64,000 nucleotides of DNA from positions 64,805 to 128,804 of the forward strand of contig JANTHO010000001.1 of the NCBI GenBank assembly GCA_024762335.1, read 5' to 3'. Shown here in pieces: positions 52,479-61,398 of this stretch. The number at the start of each line of letters is the position of its first letter. The stretch's first letter is position 1. Both the position numbers and the translations under genes were made by a program. The notes beneath the pieces are model-generated. The model was given only the letters and a program-made list of their open reading frames with translations, did no database searches and was not told the origin of the DNA. Source of the stretch: Acidimicrobiia bacterium (GTDB lineage: Bacteria > Actinomycetota > Acidimicrobiia > Spongiisociales > UBA5794).

Positions 52479-53105
52479 GTGACGTCCTCCGCTCGACGAA
52501 ACCTCTGGGCCGGAGTGGCCTTGTTCCTTGCGCTTCTCGCCGTAACGGCGGGGGTTGTGATGGGATGGGTGCAGCCTCTCGACGACGCATGGCGGTCGCT
52601 GATGGCCGACGCCGAGATCCCGTGGCTCGTCGCCGTCGCGAAGGGTTTCCACGTCGTCGGCGGTTTTCCGGTCGCTCTCGGTACCTCGATCGTCATCGGT
52701 GTCGCTTTCGCCGTCGCGAAGAAGTGGAGGTTGTTCTGGGCGTGGATCGCGATCGTCGCCGGCGCACAGTTCCTCTCTACGGTCGTGAAACTCCTCATCG
52801 ATCGTGCCCGTCCGGTCGATGCCCTCGTTCACGAGGCTTCTGCGGCCTACCCGTCGGGACATGCGATGGTGTCGGGCGCTGCGATCGGGATCGGCCTGGC
52901 CGTTCTTGCCGGATTCGTTTGGCCGCGACGCAGACGGCTCTTCCTCTGCATCGGGATCGCCTACGCGGTCCTGATGGCGTTGAGCCGAACGTACCTGAGG
53001 GTGCACTGGCTCACCGACGTCGTCGGCGGCCTGCTGTTCGGTTGCGCAGTCGTCGCTTTCGTGGCGACGACCGCGATGTACCGCCGAGTCGACGGCGGCT
53101 CCTAG
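52479..53105 (+). CDS. PAP2 superfamily phosphatase
   Basis: GTG start; KLLIDRARPVD, YPSGHAMVSGA, RTYLRVHWLTDVVGG motifs. Confidence 0.92.
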   Translation: MTSSARRNLWAGVALFLALLAVTAGVVMGWVQPLDDAWRSLMADAEIPWLVAVAKGFHVVGGFPVALGTSIVIGVAFAVAKKWRLFWAWIAIVAGAQFLSTVVKLLIDRARPVDALVHEASAAYPSGHAMVSGAAIGIGLAVLAGFVWPRRRRLFLCIGIAYAVLMALSRTYLRVHWLTDVVGGLLFGCAVVAFVATTAMYRRVDGGS

Positions 53106-53262
53106 CGGCCCGGTTGTGCGTTTCGGATGAGACGGCAGACGAACGACACAGCCGTTTGAGCATCTGAGGCGCCGATCCGTTCCCCGGTTTCGTGGATCGT
53201 GCCGAGGGTGCTCGTGCCAGCAGTGAACTGGGATCGGACGATATGGGGAGCGTGAGACACGA

Positions 53263-53289
53263 GAGACCCCTTGCACCGCAAGGGGTCTC
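53263..53289 (-). terminator. Perfect 12-bp stem hairpin downstream of tRNA-Ile
   Basis: GAGACCCCTTGC-acc-GCAAGGGGTCTC. Confidence 0.65.
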
Positions 53290-53294
53290 GTCCG

Positions 53295-53369
53295 TGGGCC
53301 CACCTGGATTTGAACCAGGGACCTCATCCTTATCAGGGATGCGCTCTAACCAGGCTGAGCTATGGGCCC
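53295..53369 (-). tRNA. tRNA-Ile (GAT anticodon)
   Basis: Reverse complement GGGCCCATAGCTCAGCCTGGTTAGAGCGCATCCCTGATAAGGATGAGGTCCCTGGTTCAAATCCAGGTGGGCCCA folds as cloverleaf. Confidence 0.95.
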
Positions 53370-53440
53370 TCGGATCGAGAACGATAGCAAGGAAGGGGTC
53401 GTAGAGGCCAAGCCGGGAATAGGGTTGGCACCCCGAGCGA

Positions 53441-54313
53441 TTGAGGAACATCGTGGAACCCATACACCTCGTCGGCATCTCCGGCAGCCTCCGCGTCGCC
53501 TCATACAACACGGCGTTGCTGCGCGCCGCGTTCGCCGAACTGCCGGAAGGGACCACCGCCGAGATCGTCCCGCTGCACGGGATACCTCTCTACAACCAGG
53601 ACGACGAACGGGAGCGGGGCATGCCGGAAACGGTTGCGGAGCTCCGGAGGGTCGTCGGATCTGCCGACGGAATGGTCTTCGCCACACCGGAATACAACTG
53701 GTCGGTCACCGGTGCGATGAAGAACGCCATCGACTGGCTCTCGCGCGGACCGGGTTCGCCACTCGACTTCAAGCCGGCGGCCATCATTGGAGCAGGAGGA
53801 GGGTCGGGTACCGCACGATCGCAACGTCATCTGCGGGACATTCTCTCGCACAACAGCCTCTGTATCGTCGCCGATCCGCAAGTGATGGTCTCCGGAACAG
53901 CCGATCGGTTCGATGGGACGACCCTCGTCGACGAGGGTGTGAAGGTGGATCTCCGCGAGATGATCGGCCGATTGTGCGAGCTCGTAGATCGAGCCCGGTC
54001 CGCGGAACGGCTTCCGGTGAAAGGTTCGATTCTCGTCGTCGGACCTACTGCCGGAAGGGTGGACGATGCGGTCCGGTCCGTTGCCGAGATGGGGTATCGG
54101 ACGCTGACGGCACATGCGGCCGTCGACGCCATCAGGATCTTGAGTAACCGGTCGATCGCAGGCGTCGCGATCGACGCGACGCTGGACCTGGAGAATCGAG
54201 GTGCCTTGGTCGATCGGGCGGGTGATGATGTGGTGATGGCAACCGTTGAAACCCCTGCACATGCCGGTACTGAGATCGAGGAAGCGCTTCGCTACGCGAA
54301 CAGCCCGGGGTAG
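53441..54313 (+). CDS. NADPH-dependent FMN reductase-like domain fused to receiver-like C-terminal domain
   Basis: GISGSLRVASYNTALLRAA; TPEYNWSVTGAMKNAIDWLSR; C-terminal ILVVGPTAGRVDDAVRSVAEMGYRTLTAHAAVDAI. Confidence 0.8.
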   Translation: MRNIVEPIHLVGISGSLRVASYNTALLRAAFAELPEGTTAEIVPLHGIPLYNQDDERERGMPETVAELRRVVGSADGMVFATPEYNWSVTGAMKNAIDWLSRGPGSPLDFKPAAIIGAGGGSGTARSQRHLRDILSHNSLCIVADPQVMVSGTADRFDGTTLVDEGVKVDLREMIGRLCELVDRARSAERLPVKGSILVVGPTAGRVDDAVRSVAEMGYRTLTAHAAVDAIRILSNRSIAGVAIDATLDLENRGALVDRAGDDVVMATVETPAHAGTEIEEALRYANSPG

Positions 54314-54346
54314 CCTCGCTCCCTGTCCCGATCGTAAGGAGACTCC

Positions 54347-54796
54347 GTGCGTCATTGGATCCTGTTCTTTCACCTGCTGTCCGTCATCGTGTGGCTGGGG
54401 GGCTCGATCTACGTCGAGGCGCTCATGGCCGCCGCAGGACGCGGCGACGATGAGCGAACACTGACGACCGTGTTCCAGAAGGTCGGAGTGACGAATCGCC
54501 GGCTCTTCAACCTGGCGGGTGTAGCGGCGATCGTGTTTGGATTCTGGCTGGTGGTGATCACGTCGTTCGAGTTCGAGATGCTGTGGGTGACCGTCGGAAT
54601 CCTCCTGGCGACGATCGCCGTCGTCATCGACCTCTTCTACGCGACACCGCGTGTCGATCGCGCCGAACGTGCCCTGAACGCCGCGGAGGGCGAAAGTGAG
54701 GGGATTGCCGATCTCATGAAACAGGTGTCCATGGCGAGCCACGCGAGAACCGGCCTTCTGTTCGTCGCCATGATCTTCATGGTCTTCAAATTCTGA
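54347..54796 (+). CDS. Four-TM membrane protein (DUF2269/CopD-like)
   Basis: GTG start; HWILFFHLLSVIVWLGGSIYVEALM. Confidence 0.7.
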   Translation: MRHWILFFHLLSVIVWLGGSIYVEALMAAAGRGDDERTLTTVFQKVGVTNRRLFNLAGVAAIVFGFWLVVITSFEFEMLWVTVGILLATIAVVIDLFYATPRVDRAERALNAAEGESEGIADLMKQVSMASHARTGLLFVAMIFMVFKF

Positions 54797-54839
54797 CACG
54801 GTCGGCATCTCCGGCCGGTCGATAGACTGTTCGCCATAC

Positions 54840-54912
54840 GGGGACGTAGCTCAGTTGGGAGAGCACCTGGTTTGCAACCAGGGGGTCGTCGGTTCGAGTC
54901 CGATCGTCTCCA
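54840..54912 (+). tRNA. tRNA-Ala (TGC anticodon)
   Basis: GGGGACGTAGCTCAGTTGGGAGAGCACCTGGTTTGCAACCAGGGGGTCGTCGGTTCGAGTCCGATCGTCTCCA cloverleaf. Confidence 0.95.
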
Positions 54913-54943
54913 CGCTTGGTGAAGAGCCAAGAGCCAAGAATCA

Positions 54944-54971
54944 AGAGCCAAGACGACACAGTCTTGGCTCT
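54944..54971 (+). terminator. Perfect 11-bp stem hairpin downstream of tRNA-Ala, embedded in GAGCCAAGA repeats
   Basis: AGAGCCAAGAC-gacaca-GTCTTGGCTCT. Confidence 0.6.
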
Positions 54972-55028
54972 CGCTTGTCTCTGGTGGGCTAGCGTCTCTT
55001 CCAGACCGAGCGACTGGAGGACCCTCAC

Positions 55029-56186
55029 ATGGAACAGGCCGTGATCGTCGATGCCGTCCGCACGCCGATGGGGAAGAGGAATGGCTCTCTCGCCGGGTGG
55101 CACCCCGTCGATCTCGCAGCAGAGACGTTGACGGCGCTCGTCGAGCGCAACGGCTTCGATCCGGCTCTCGTCGACGACGTCATCATGGGCTGCGTGTCAC
55201 AGGTGGGGGAGCAGACATTCAACGTCGGCAGGAACGCGGCCCTCGCCGCCGGTTGGCCGGAGACGGTTCCCGGCGTCACCCTCGACCGACAGTGCGGGTC
55301 CAGTCAACAGGCGGCCTCGTTTGCGGCACAGGGGATCATGGCAGGCGCATACGACGTGGTGATCGCCGCCGGTGTCGAATCGATGACGAGGGTTCCGATG
55401 GGGATCTCCTTCTCTCAGGGTCCCGGCAAGCCGTTCGGTGAGAAGATGCGGGCGAGATACGACCATCGGCTCGTCCCACAGGGGATCTCGGCAGAGATGA
55501 TCGCGGAACAGTGGTCGCTCACCCGGGAGGATCTCGATCAGATCGCCTACGACTCGCAGATGCGCGCTCACCAGGCCACGATCGAAGGGCGATTCGCCTC
55601 ACAGATCATCCCCATCGACGTGGACGGGCGGGACGAGCCGTTGACGGGCGACGAGGGCATTCGTTCGTCCACGACGGTCGAGATCCTCGGCAACCTGAAG
55701 CCCGCGTTCAAGGAAGACGGCATCGTGACCGCAGGGAACTCCTCGCAGATCACCGACGGTGCGGCGGCAGTTCTCATCATGAGCGAGACGAAGGCTCGCG
55801 AACTCGGCCTACGTCCCCGGGCGACGTTTAAGGCATTCTCGGTGACGGGGACGGATCCGGTGACGATGCTCACCGGACCGATTCCGGCCACCCAGATCGT
55901 GCTGGAGCGAGCGGGTCTCGGGATCGACGACATCGGCCTGTTTGAGGTCAACGAAGCCTTCGCTTCGGTCGTCGGAGCATGGCTGCAGGAGACCGCCGCC
56001 GATTGGACCAAAGTCAACGTCAACGGCGGTGCCATCGCTCTCGGTCATCCCCTTGGCGCCTCCGGAGCGCGATTGATGACGACGCTCGTACACGAGATGG
56101 AGCGAACCGGTACGCGGTACGGACTCCAGACCATGTGCGAAGGCGGGGGGACCGCCAACGGCACGATCCTCGAACTCGCCGGTTGA
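55029..56186 (+). CDS. Acetyl-CoA acetyltransferase (thiolase)
   Basis: LDRQCGSSQQAASFAAQ; NVNGGAIALGHPLGASGAR; CEGGGTANG. Confidence 0.95.
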   Translation: MEQAVIVDAVRTPMGKRNGSLAGWHPVDLAAETLTALVERNGFDPALVDDVIMGCVSQVGEQTFNVGRNAALAAGWPETVPGVTLDRQCGSSQQAASFAAQGIMAGAYDVVIAAGVESMTRVPMGISFSQGPGKPFGEKMRARYDHRLVPQGISAEMIAEQWSLTREDLDQIAYDSQMRAHQATIEGRFASQIIPIDVDGRDEPLTGDEGIRSSTTVEILGNLKPAFKEDGIVTAGNSSQITDGAAAVLIMSETKARELGLRPRATFKAFSVTGTDPVTMLTGPIPATQIVLERAGLGIDDIGLFEVNEAFASVVGAWLQETAADWTKVNVNGGAIALGHPLGASGARLMTTLVHEMERTGTRYGLQTMCEGGGTANGTILELAG

Positions 56187-56257
56187 TCACGGCGACCGGC
56201 GTTCCAGCGACGTCGGGATGTCCCCAGGCTGTGGGGGATTCCGTGGATAACTACACA

Positions 56258-56271
56258 GATGTAATTACATC
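56258..56271. promoter_or_regulatory. Perfect 14-nt palindrome GATGTAATTACATC
   Basis: Perfect inverted repeat in intergenic region; flanked by TTATCCACG-like DnaA box (reverse strand, 56242-56250). Confidence 0.45.
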
Positions 56272-56335
56272 ATCCACGTGTATTTGGTCGTGACTGTCCG
56301 GTAGAGCTCTCGCGAACCCAGGGTTGCGGAGGTCG

Positions 56336-56593
56336 CTAGCGGTAGTTGAGCGTCATCCCGAAGCCGATACCGATCATTGCGAGGCCCAACAGGAGGAACT
56401 TGTTATCGGCTCGCCCTCCGAAAAGTCCCATGTAGTTGAGGAGGATCACGACGATCCCCAGAGCCATGAGACCGAACATGGTCACCACGTACCACGTTGG
56501 CGACGGGCCTTTGGTGTCGACCTGGCTGGCGGTCGGGTTCTTCGGCGGGGTCGGTCGTTTGTTGGCCTTCTTGCGGCCCTTCGATACTGGCAT
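56336..56593 (-). CDS. crgA: Cell division protein CrgA
   Basis: MPVSKGRKKANKRPTPPKNPT... two-TM protein; synteny with trpG/pknB. Confidence 0.88.
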   Translation of the reverse strand: MPVSKGRKKANKRPTPPKNPTASQVDTKGPSPTWYVVTMFGLMALGIVVILLNYMGLFGGRADNKFLLLGLAMIGIGFGMTLNYR

Positions 56594-56677
56594 GGGGTCA
56601 ATCGTAGCGACCGTTGGCTCCGATCCCAACGGGAGATCGGTTCCCGTTGTGTGGTCTCGCCGGTACGCTGCGCATCT

Positions 56678-57490
56678 ATGGACGAGACGCCAGCCACACC
56701 GACCGGCAAATCGAACTCCCGGCCAATGGAGGTCGTGAGGCGCGTCGTCCGAATCATCGGGTGGACGAGCATCGTCGCAGGCGTTCTCATCCTCGGGTTC
56801 GTCGCCCAACAACTCTTCGTCACGACCTGGTTCGCTCAACAGAACCAGGAGGCGCTCGTCGAAGAGGTGGAGACACACTTCGAGGCGGCGGAGATCACCG
56901 AGGTCGAGTACACGCCCCCCGCACCGTCGACGACCACGCCGGGAGTGGGAACGACTCAGCCACCGGGGGAGGTAACTCCCGGCGCGGGAGGCTCGGGAAC
57001 CGATCCCGGCGCACCACTTGTGCCGAAGAAGCGGACGATTCTCGTCGAATCGACACCGGAGAAGCACAGTGCGTTCGCGATCATCCGGATCCCGACCATC
57101 GATCGCCTGAAGGATGGGTGGACCGTCGTCGAAGGTGTGTCGCTCCGTGATCTGAAGAACGGTGCCGGGCACATGCCCCACACGCCCCTCCCGGGACAGC
57201 CGGGAAACGCCGTCATCTCGGGTCATCGAACGACCTATGGGGCCCCATTCCACGAACTCGACACACTCAACCCCGGCGACATCATCGAAGTTGACACGGC
57301 TCTGGGGACCCACACGTATGCTGTGAGAGAGACGATTATCGTCCGTCCGACCGAACTGTGGGTGACCGAACCGCGTGACGGGGCGTGGCTGACCCTCACG
57401 ACATGCCACCCGAAGTTCTCGGCGCGTCAGCGGTTGATCGTCTTCGCAGAACTCATCGACGGGCCCAACTGGGAGGCGATCTACGCATGA
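56678..57490 (+). CDS. Class E-type sortase
   Basis: GNAVISGHRTTYGAPFHELDTLNPGD; LTLTTCHPKFSARQRLIV catalytic Cys/Arg. Confidence 0.92.
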   Translation: MDETPATPTGKSNSRPMEVVRRVVRIIGWTSIVAGVLILGFVAQQLFVTTWFAQQNQEALVEEVETHFEAAEITEVEYTPPAPSTTTPGVGTTQPPGEVTPGAGGSGTDPGAPLVPKKRTILVESTPEKHSAFAIIRIPTIDRLKDGWTVVEGVSLRDLKNGAGHMPHTPLPGQPGNAVISGHRTTYGAPFHELDTLNPGDIIEVDTALGTHTYAVRETIIVRPTELWVTEPRDGAWLTLTTCHPKFSARQRLIVFAELIDGPNWEAIYA

Positions 57491-57632
57491 AGGACTGGTT
57501 CATCTCTCTTCCGGGTCCGATGGCCGTCAAGATCCTGATCGCTGCGATCGTGATCGTCGTCGGCCTGGTCGCGCTCTTCTTCTTCTACGACTGGGTGGGA
57601 ACGAACCTCCTCGATTCCGGCGGCACGATCGG

Positions 57633-57636
<4 letters not shown>
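57487..57636 (+). CDS. 49-aa single-TM protein
   Basis: ATGA overlaps at both ends with sortase and trpG. Confidence 0.6.
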
Positions 57637-58208
<572 letters not shown>

Positions 58209-58227
58209 GGCGGGAACCGGATTCGCC

Positions 58228-59058
58228 CTATTCGGCGATGCGGTACGTTCCCTCGCCGTCGACGGTGACCAGACCCTCGTCTGAGAGATCAGCCAAGGCG
58301 CTCTTCACATCTTTCGCGGGGAAACCCGTTTGACGGGCGATCTCCTGCTCGGTCGCCGCCCCGCCGACGAGAGAGCGGACGATGGCGCCGCGCAACTGGC
58401 GTGCGGATCCCTCGAATCGGCCCTGAGGCGTCGGAGGACGATACGAGTCCGGTCCGACGCACCATTGGCAGACGGGACAGCCGGCGCAGTCGGGATTCCT
58501 GGGCAGGCATCGCGTGGCGCCGAGATCCATCACTGCCTGATTCCACTCCGCGGCGGGATCGCCCAGATCGTCGGCAGCCACCGTACGGAGCGCCGGACCG
58601 CTCAGCGATTCCCCGTGCCAGCGGCTCAGAACCCGGCGCATGTTCGTGTCGACGGTCGCGACCCGTCGTCCGAATGCGAACGAAGCAACGGCGGCTGCCG
58701 TGTACGGGCCGATGCCGGGGAGTTCGACGAGACCGGCGGTCGTCGTCGGCCACCCGTCCCTAGAGACGATCCTCGCTGTCTCGCGCAAGCGCAACGCCCG
58801 CGAGTTGTAGCCGAGACCCGTCCAGAAAGCGAGAACGTCCCTGAGATCCGCCGATGCGAGGTCGGCTGCGGTCGGGAAGGAATCGACGAACCGCTCGTAG
58901 AACGGGATCACGCGTGACGCCTGTGTCTGCTGAAGCATCACCTCGGATACCAGAATCTTGTAGGGGTCGCTCTCACCTCTCCACGGGAAGGATCGCTGCT
59001 CCGCCCGATACCACGCCAGGAGGGCGCCGTTGCGTTCCTGCTCGACGAGGAGCGTCAT
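58228..59058 (-). CDS. mutY: A/G-specific adenine glycosylase MutY
   Basis: ELPGIGPYTAAAVASFAFG HhH; CLPRNPDCAGCPVCQWC 4Fe-4S motif. Confidence 0.93.
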   Translation of the reverse strand: MTLLVEQERNGALLAWYRAEQRSFPWRGESDPYKILVSEVMLQQTQASRVIPFYERFVDSFPTAADLASADLRDVLAFWTGLGYNSRALRLRETARIVSRDGWPTTTAGLVELPGIGPYTAAAVASFAFGRRVATVDTNMRRVLSRWHGESLSGPALRTVAADDLGDPAAEWNQAVMDLGATRCLPRNPDCAGCPVCQWCVGPDSYRPPTPQGRFEGSARQLRGAIVRSLVGGAATEQEIARQTGFPAKDVKSALADLSDEGLVTVDGEGTYRIAE

Positions 59059-61349
59059 CAGGGAGAAGTCGTGGTCGTCGCCGGGCCCTTCGAGACGACG
59101 ATGTTCACGGTTGACCCGCGATCGACCGACGTCCCCCCGATCGGATTCTGGGAGATCACGGTCCCGGCGAGCGCTGCATCCTCAACTTCGGTCTTCGAGA
59201 CAACGAGTCCCGCAGCCGTTATGGCGTTGGTCGCATCCGCTTCGGTCATGTCCGTCACATCGGGAACCGTGACCTTCTCGACCTCACCGAGAAGGACCGT
59301 CACCTGGCTGCCGTCGTCGACCTGGGTGCCCGCAGGCGGACTCTGATCGGCGACTTTGTCGATGTTCGGGTCACCGGGTGGCACGATCGTGGTCCCGCCG
59401 ACGATCACATCCACCCCAACAGCAGCACCGGCCGCGGCCGCTTCATTCGCGGTCATTCCCGTGAAGTCGGGGACGGCGACCTGTTTGATGACACCGATCT
59501 TCACCGTGACATCGGTCCCCGAGTCCACGGTCGTGCCGGCGCCGGGGCTCTGCTCTGCGACGAGACCATCGAGACCGCTGGCTGCAGAAACTTCGACCGT
59601 CCCGTCTTCGACGATGCTGAGGTTCGCGTTCTCCGCCGCGGCAGTGGCATCGGCGATCGACATGCCCACGAGGTTGGGGACGGTCGCCGGTTCGGGACCC
59701 TTCGAAACCCAGACAACGATGGTGTCCTCGCGCCCGACGACCCGACCCGCCTCGGGGTCGGTGCGTATCGTGAATCCAACGGCGATATCGGGCGAGAACT
59801 CCTCATTTGACGTGACGTTCGTGAAACCCGCTCTCGCCAACTCGAGCTGGGCCTCGTCGCCCGATTTGCCCGAGACATCCGGAACCTCGAGGGAGAACGG
59901 CCCCTTTGAGACAACGAGATTGACGAGAGAGCTCGCGGCCGCTTCGGTCCCGGCGGATGGATCCTGCGATATCACCGTGTTCGCAGGAACGTCCTCGGTG
60001 AGGGTGTATTCGACACGGCCGACCTGGAACCCCTGGGCTTCGATGAGCGCCCTGGCGACTTCTTCCGTTTCTCCGACGACCGATGGGACCGCAAACTGCT
60101 CCGTTCCTGCGGATTCGATCACGGTGACGAACGAACCCTTCTCAACTTCGGTCCCAGCCGTCGGTTCGGTGTCGATGACCACGCCGGCCGGGACCGTCTC
60201 GCTGTTCTCCAGACGATTCAGTACCTTGAGATCGAGTTCCTGGAGCGTCCTGGACGCGGTCTCCGCCGGAACGAGCTTCAAGTCCGGAATGGTGACCATG
60301 CCTCCACCTCCGCCGGTGCCGGTGAAGAGGCGGAACAGGATGAAGACGCCGATGGCGAGCAACCCCAGGAGGGCGATCACCGCGGCGACGTAAGCTCCCT
60401 GACCCGTTGTTCCGTCTTCCGTCTGGCTGGCGACGACTCGCGCGGTCTCGTCGGGTGGAACCGTCGCGGGAGGAGGCACGAGAGCGGTCGCCGCGGCAGC
60501 AGCCGCTGCACCCACGACGAGCGGCTGACGACCGGAGAGGAAGAGAAGCAGGTCGGAACGAAGATCGGCGGCGCTCGGATACCGATCGGCGGGACTCTTG
60601 GCCATCGCTGCCTCGTCGATGGCGGAGAGTTCTTGGGGAACTTCCGGGTTGACCTGAGCGGCCGTCGGTGCGAACTCGGACACGTGCTGGTACGCGACGG
60701 CGACCGGACTTTCGCCGGTGAACGGGGGTTGGCCGGTGAGCATCTCGTACAGCACCACGCCGAGCGAGTAGACGTCCGACCGGCCGTCGGCGGGAAGACC
60801 CTGTGCCTGCTCCGGGCTGAAGTACGTGGCGGTGCCGATGACGGCGCCGGTGCGGGTCAGTTCTTCGGAGTCATCGAGCGCTCTCGCGATTCCGAAGTCG
60901 GTCACTTTGACCGAACCGTCACGCGTGATCATGATGTTCCCGGGCTTGATGTCCCGGTGCACGACGCCGGCCTGATGGGCAACGGTGAGCGCCGCGGCGG
61001 TTTCGGCGGCGATCTCGGCGGCTCTCCTGGGGAAGAGAGCGCCTTCGTTCTTGAGGATGTCGCGCAGCGTCCGACCTTCGATCAACTCCATGACCATGAA
61101 GTAGGTCGGTCCATCCTTCCCCCAGTCGTATATGGCGACGATGTTCGGGTGGCTCAGGTTTGCCGCAGCCTGGGCTTCCCGCTTGAAGCGGGTGACGAAC
61201 GCATCGTCCGAGGAGAAGTTCGCATGGAGGACCTTCACCGCGACCCGGCGATTGAGCAAGGTGTCTTCGGCTTCATAGACATCGGCCATTCCACCTCTGG
61301 CGAGATGTTTGACGATGCGATATCGGTCGGAGAGAACGCGATTTTCCAT
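59058..61349 (-). CDS. pknB: Serine/threonine protein kinase PknB with six PASTA repeats
   Basis: LARGGMADVYEAEDTLLNRRVAVKVL; VHRDIKPGNIMI; DFGIARAL; TM; six PASTA-like units. Confidence 0.95.
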   Translation of the reverse strand: MENRVLSDRYRIVKHLARGGMADVYEAEDTLLNRRVAVKVLHANFSSDDAFVTRFKREAQAAANLSHPNIVAIYDWGKDGPTYFMVMELIEGRTLRDILKNEGALFPRRAAEIAAETAAALTVAHQAGVVHRDIKPGNIMITRDGSVKVTDFGIARALDDSEELTRTGAVIGTATYFSPEQAQGLPADGRSDVYSLGVVLYEMLTGQPPFTGESPVAVAYQHVSEFAPTAAQVNPEVPQELSAIDEAAMAKSPADRYPSAADLRSDLLLFLSGRQPLVVGAAAAAAATALVPPPATVPPDETARVVASQTEDGTTGQGAYVAAVIALLGLLAIGVFILFRLFTGTGGGGGMVTIPDLKLVPAETASRTLQELDLKVLNRLENSETVPAGVVIDTEPTAGTEVEKGSFVTVIESAGTEQFAVPSVVGETEEVARALIEAQGFQVGRVEYTLTEDVPANTVISQDPSAGTEAAASSLVNLVVSKGPFSLEVPDVSGKSGDEAQLELARAGFTNVTSNEEFSPDIAVGFTIRTDPEAGRVVGREDTIVVWVSKGPEPATVPNLVGMSIADATAAAENANLSIVEDGTVEVSAASGLDGLVAEQSPGAGTTVDSGTDVTVKIGVIKQVAVPDFTGMTANEAAAAGAAVGVDVIVGGTTIVPPGDPNIDKVADQSPPAGTQVDDGSQVTVLLGEVEKVTVPDVTDMTEADATNAITAAGLVVSKTEVEDAALAGTVISQNPIGGTSVDRGSTVNIVVSKGPATTTTSP

Positions 61350-61398
61350 GATCAGTAACGATGGTACCGACGGAACGGAGTTTGGGGGTGCCGGCCGG

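Noticed and set aside
51319-52590. 423-aa reverse ORF
   Set aside because: Antisense to the Gfo/Idh/MocA gene.
53103-53258. About 52-aa reverse GTG ORF between PAP2 and tRNA-Ile
   Set aside because: Short, no RBS evidence, overlaps the region just after the tRNA hairpin; cannot be supported without conservation data.
53501-54808. 435-aa reverse ORF
   Set aside because: Antisense to the FMN reductase fusion and membrane protein genes; no motifs.
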